This document shows positions 6,081 to 8,556 of a DNA stretch of 8,556 nucleotides, piece by piece. The DNA comes from Cyclobacteriaceae bacterium (GTDB lineage Bacteria; Bacteroidota; Bacteroidia; Cytophagales; Cyclobacteriaceae), in NCBI GenBank assembly GCA_026994125.1, contig JALWRJ010000070.1:1-8556 (forward strand), in the 5' to 3' direction. The notes under the pieces are model-generated. The model was not told where the DNA came from and did no database searches. It saw only the letters and a list, made by a program, of their open reading frames with translations. A program made the translations under genes and the position numbers. The first letter of the stretch is position 1; the number at the start of each line of letters is the position of its first letter.

Positions 6081-7409
6081 CTAGTGTAGTAAAATACCTG
6101 CTGCATACCCCACCCAACCATGGCCACCACCAATAGATGTTTGTTTTGATTCGGGTATGGGAACTACTGCGCCCGGGGTAAAATTATAGGATGCGCTTAC
6201 AAAAACATAGATACCACTAAGTAGCTTAAAAGGTTCCAGACCTCCCATTAGGTTTAACGAATACAACATATTTAAGCTGCCATCGTACTTCTTATTCTTA
6301 TTGATATGTGCAACTCCTGCAGAAAACCCCATAAAGTTAGGTATAGGATGCCGGTTAAATGAACGGCTAAACGATAGTAAACCCAACGAATAGCCTGCCC
6401 CCCAGGCTACATTTCGTTGCGCCTTATAGTTAGTGGAATAGGTTATTTCGTTGTACGAATATACGGTTCTACTTGCCGAGCGCACTTCTATATTAATTGG
6501 TTTTCCTGTTACAAGCCCATAATTGGTAAGGAAAATCTCGTTACTATACAGTTTAGGATTATATAAAAACCCAAAATTCAGCAACCCAAAAGCCGGACCG
6601 GCTTTATAGTCCTTAGCATCGGGCATTTTAAATACATTGATAAGCCCTAGTTGCACCCCACTCACTTCTTTACCTTTATTAAACAGTCCTACTTGCCAGC
6701 CTCCCATATCACCCGACAGGTTTACCCCTCCCAGTTGCAAGGCAGTATTGGTACTTGGGCTGGGTCCTTTTAAGTAATGAATAATTCCAGCCTTATTAAA
6801 AAAACCAAACTGAATGCCCGATGCACTACCACTTGTATAATTAAACAATAAGCCTGCCATTACGCCCGAAACCGATTTACACGCTATGTTGCCCAGCCCC
6901 GAAACTTGCGTACCCATAACAAAACTACCAGCATAATTAACCAAACCTGCCAACTGTACTCCTAGCACATATTTTGCTGTATTGTTTACACCCAAGGTTA
7001 CTTGAGCGCCCGTGGTATTGGTTTCCACATAGTTTAGTACACCTGATACCTGAAATCCGGTCAGGCTGGTTTCGAACCCTCTCCTGCGCTGGCTTCGTTT
7101 TTCCTTTTCGGTAAGGCCTACCATGCTGTTACCGCCAATAAAATTTGCTAATCCTGATAAATGAATACCGCTGGAAGAAGCCGTATTAAAACCAGCCAAT
7201 CCATTTAGCTCGAAGATACGAGTGCTGTAGCCATAACCGGTAAACAGATTAAATGCAAACAGGTTTTCGTATTCACCGGGATTTAACCCATTGGTGCTTA
7301 CTCCCGGAAATAAGCCCAATTGAAGGATGCTTGTTTTATACGCAGCTTGTTTGGTTTGCGCACTTACTACCTGCCAACTAAAAAGCAGAATAAAAGAAAT
7401 ACGTATCAT
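6081..7409 (-). CDS. Exported surface-repeat protein (LA_2272-like repeats)
   Basis: A 442-residue protein with a signal peptide (basic R3, hydrophobic 4-16, likely cut VSA|QT after residue 17). Residues ~66-265 are glycine-, asparagine- and valine-rich, with repeated units of the form (S/T)GxQxxGLxN. The six from 117 to ~212 fall at exact 16-residue spacing (glycines 118, 134, 150, 166, 182, 198); looser copies lie at 66-93 and 222-265. This pattern resembles proteins called LA_2272-family surface repeat proteins, of unknown function. The C-terminal ~170 residues have alternating aromatic/small beta patterns (NEITYSTNYKAQ, YVFVSASYNF) fitting a beta-barrel or surface beta domain. A basic insert (EKEKRSQRRR, 101-110) interrupts the early repeats. 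No type IX sorting domain is recognised at the end. It is convergent with the DUF423 gene and divergent from the transporter. Family assignment is from pattern only. Confidence 0.75.
   Translation of the reverse strand: MIRISFILLFSWQVVSAQTKQAAYKTSILQLGLFPGVSTNGLNPGEYENLFAFNLFTGYGYSTRIFELNGLAGFNTASSSGIHLSGLANFIGGNSMVGLTEKEKRSQRRRGFETSLTGFQVSGVLNYVETNTTGAQVTLGVNNTAKYVLGVQLAGLVNYAGSFVMGTQVSGLGNIACKSVSGVMAGLLFNYTSGSASGIQFGFFNKAGIIHYLKGPSPSTNTALQLGGVNLSGDMGGWQVGLFNKGKEVSGVQLGLINVFKMPDAKDYKAGPAFGLLNFGFLYNPKLYSNEIFLTNYGLVTGKPINIEVRSASRTVYSYNEITYSTNYKAQRNVAWGAGYSLGLLSFSRSFNRHPIPNFMGFSAGVAHINKNKKYDGSLNMLYSLNLMGGLEPFKLLSGIYVFVSASYNFTPGAVVPIPESKQTSIGGGHGWVGYAAGILLH
6774..7061 (-). repeat. Six protein repeats of 16 residues (48 bp each)
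   Basis: Units begin at residues 117, 133, 149, 165, 181 and 197 of the exported repeat protein. Four read (T/L/M)G-x-Q, unit five reads SGVM and unit six SGIQ. An asparagine follows each unit's glycine by 7-8 residues. DNA identity between units is low, so the repeat is old and held at protein level. Confidence 0.8.
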
Positions 7410-7425
7410 TGCACTTACAAGGTAC

Positions 7426-7433
7426 TACTTTTG
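7426..7433 (+). promoter_or_regulatory. Possible -7 element before the TSUP gene
   Basis: TACTTTTG matches the Bacteroidota -7 consensus TAnnTTTG exactly. It lies 58 bases before the transporter ATG, in the 82-bp divergent gap 7410-7491. No TTTG is seen at usual -33 spacing. No equally good match is seen for the minus-strand gene. Confidence 0.35.
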
Positions 7434-7491
7434 TCCTCTACGGTAAAAATAGCAATCGACCAACTGAAGTATTTTTCGTTAAACCAACAAT

Positions 7492-8241
7492 ATGGACTAC
7501 CAGCAAACATTATTACTTATTTTTATTGGTGTACTTGCAGGATTTATAAATACGGTAGCCGGTGGAGGGTCGCTGCTAACCCTCCCCGTGCTTATCTTTT
7601 TAGGCCTGCCCCCGGCTTTAGCAAATGGCACCAACCGGGTAGCCATTTTTTTGCAAAACATTATTGGCATTGCCGGATTTAAGAGCAAAGGCGTTTTTAT
7701 TTTTCCGTACAGCTTATGGGTAGGCTTGGCAGCTTTGGCCGGAGCTATTGGAGGGGCTCACTTATCGGTTCAAATAAGAGGCGAACTCTTTAATCATATT
7801 TTAGCGGTTGTAATGGTTGCCGTAGTGCTGGTAACCGTCTTTAATCCCATCAAAAACCCCGACAAAGCACTAGAGCAACTGGGCAAAAAACACCAATGGG
7901 CAGGCATTATAGCCTTCTTTTTTATTGGTATTTATGGTGGTTTTATTCAAGCCGGAGTAGGCTTTATTATTATGGCATCGCTTACCCTAATAAATAAAAT
8001 ATCCTTAGTTAAAGCCAATAGCATTAAAGTATTTGTGGTGTTTACCTATACCATTGCAGCCTTGGTGGTTTTTATTTTAGAAGATCAAATTAATTGGTTT
8101 TATGGCCTAACGCTTGCTGTCGGTAACATGACTGGTGCCTGGATAGCCAGTCGCTGGTCGGTGGGCAAAGGCGATGTTTGGATTAGGCGGTTTATGCTTA
8201 TTATGGTAAGCATAATGGCCGTAAAACTATGGTTTTACTAA
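7492..8241 (+). CDS. TauE/SafE (TSUP) family membrane transporter
   Basis: A 249-residue polytopic inner-membrane protein, about eight hydrophobic segments, of typical TSUP length. The first half carries the family signature GFINTVAGGGSLLTLPVL (17-34) followed by LANGTNRVA (43-51). The second half has the internal-duplication counterpart GGFIQAGVGF (149-158) and KVFVVFTYT (179-187). TSUP proteins move sulfite, sulfonates, sulfur intermediates or other small anions; the substrate cannot be read from sequence, and no sulfur-metabolism gene is adjacent. A hydrophilic loop near 119-135 separates the halves. It stands alone: divergent from the repeat-protein gene and convergent with the PorP/SprF gene, 48 bp away. 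The ATG is preceded by an A-rich stretch with no Shine-Dalgarno motif. Confidence 0.94.
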   Translation: MDYQQTLLLIFIGVLAGFINTVAGGGSLLTLPVLIFLGLPPALANGTNRVAIFLQNIIGIAGFKSKGVFIFPYSLWVGLAALAGAIGGAHLSVQIRGELFNHILAVVMVAVVLVTVFNPIKNPDKALEQLGKKHQWAGIIAFFFIGIYGGFIQAGVGFIIMASLTLINKISLVKANSIKVFVVFTYTIAALVVFILEDQINWFYGLTLAVGNMTGAWIASRWSVGKGDVWIRRFMLIMVSIMAVKLWFY

Positions 8242-8289
8242 TCGGGATATGCTATGTAATTTTTGTTTACCCAGCTAAAAACAAGGCCT
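8242..8289. other. Convergent intergenic gap
   Basis: This 48-bp gap separates the ends of the transporter and PorP/SprF genes. It holds a T-rich then A-rich stretch that can form only a weak six-pair AT stem (8263-8268 with 8279-8284). No convincing terminator hairpin is present. Confidence 0.4.
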
Positions 8290-8556
8290 CTAAATATCAG
8301 GGCAAGGAATTAACCGCACATTTTTAGGTGGCTTGCGTGGGTCGCCCGTAAACCAGGCATACGAAATAGAAAACTCGTGAGCACCACCACTGGAACTCCC
8401 CAATTTTGAGATGGTTACATCGTAACTATAGCCCACCTTAAATATAGTATCTTTACTACGCTTGGTAAACCCAACCAGCACTACTACCGATTCGTTATTG
8501 GCAAACCCATTAACCTGCCTAAAAGGAATACCGCGGTACCACAAACCAAAAATAAG
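8290..8556 (-). CDS. PorP/SprF family type IX secretion protein (C-terminal part)
   Basis: The last 88 codons and TAG stop of a gene that enters from the right edge; the frame is open to the final base. The visible end fits PorP/SprF: GLWYRGIPF near the left of the fragment, a V-rich strand ending VGFTK, KVGYSYDVTISKL, then SSGGAHEFSISY and a proline/basic tail ending in PCPDI. PorP/SprF proteins are outer-membrane beta-barrels (usually ~300 residues) tied to type IX secretion and gliding, often fused to or neighbouring large adhesin-type surface proteins. A TTG codon at 8544-8542 could be read as a start, but it is an internal leucine in GLWYRG. Whether this copy belongs to the core secretion machine or a paralogue cannot be told from the fragment. 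Confidence 0.9.
   Translation of the reverse strand, partial: LIFGLWYRGIPFRQVNGFANNESVVVLVGFTKRSKDTIFKVGYSYDVTISKLGSSSGGAHEFSISYAWFTGDPRKPPKNVRLIPCPDI

Noticed and set aside
6074..6100. Possible terminator hairpin between the DUF423 and repeat-protein genes (CAGGT/ACCTG)
   Set aside because: Only five pairs with a 17-base loop, no T-run, and mostly inside the repeat-protein coding end.
7320..7682. 120-residue plus-strand open frame across the divergent gap
   Set aside because: It overlaps the N-termini of both the repeat protein and the transporter, whose frames carry a signal peptide and family motifs; its own translation shows none.
8263..8284. AT-only inverted repeat between the transporter and PorP/SprF genes
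   Set aside because: Six AT pairs with a 10-base loop and no GC stem; too weak to call a terminator.
8290..8544. Small 84-residue gene starting at TTG
   Set aside because: The frame stays open to the window edge and the TTG is an internal leucine of the PorP/SprF GLWYRG motif.

Overview
The window looks like chromosomal DNA of a member of the Bacteroidota, possibly of the Cytophagia/Sphingobacteriia type. Four things point there: a PorP/SprF-family (type IX secretion) protein at the right edge, a DUF4296 lipoprotein, a Bat-type DUF58/VWA gene cluster, and intergenic matches to the Bacteroidota -7 promoter element TAnnTTTG. Clear Shine-Dalgarno sequences are absent. No rRNA, tRNA, CRISPR array, insertion sequence or phage gene is visible; gene content is core-like.

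Layout. (1) Positions 1-2148, minus strand: a DUF4296-type lipoprotein gene and mutS2, overlapping by 4 bp. mutS2 is intact for about 603 codons but runs off the left edge before its Smr domain. (2) Positions 2149-2201: a short divergent promoter region. (3) Positions 2202-6053, plus strand: a tightly packed five-gene run of DUF58 protein, BatD-like single-pass membrane protein, BatA-like VWA membrane protein, YggS-type PLP-binding protein and DUF423 membrane protein. Three of its four junctions are 8-bp overlaps with the same layout (start codon, two bases, stop codon). (4) Positions 6081-7409, minus strand: an exported protein with a 16-residue periodic repeat. (5) Positions 7492-8241, plus strand: a TauE/SafE (TSUP) transporter. 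(6) Positions 8290-8556, minus strand: the C-terminal 88 codons of a PorP/SprF-family outer-membrane protein.

How the genes may work together. The DUF58, BatD-like and BatA-like proteins are probably one envelope-associated assembly: a cytosolic MIDAS protein, a periplasm-facing membrane protein and a membrane VWA protein. In Bacteroidota such sets are usually preceded by a MoxR AAA+ ATPase and followed by batB, batC and batD. Here neither side carries them, so this is a reduced or separately located set. yggS and the DUF423 gene appear to share its transcript.

I see no clearly new defence or mobile system. The items most worth a second look are the stripped-down Bat cluster, the 16-residue repeat protein, and a fresh-looking in-frame 15-bp tandem duplication at the start of the BatA-like gene.
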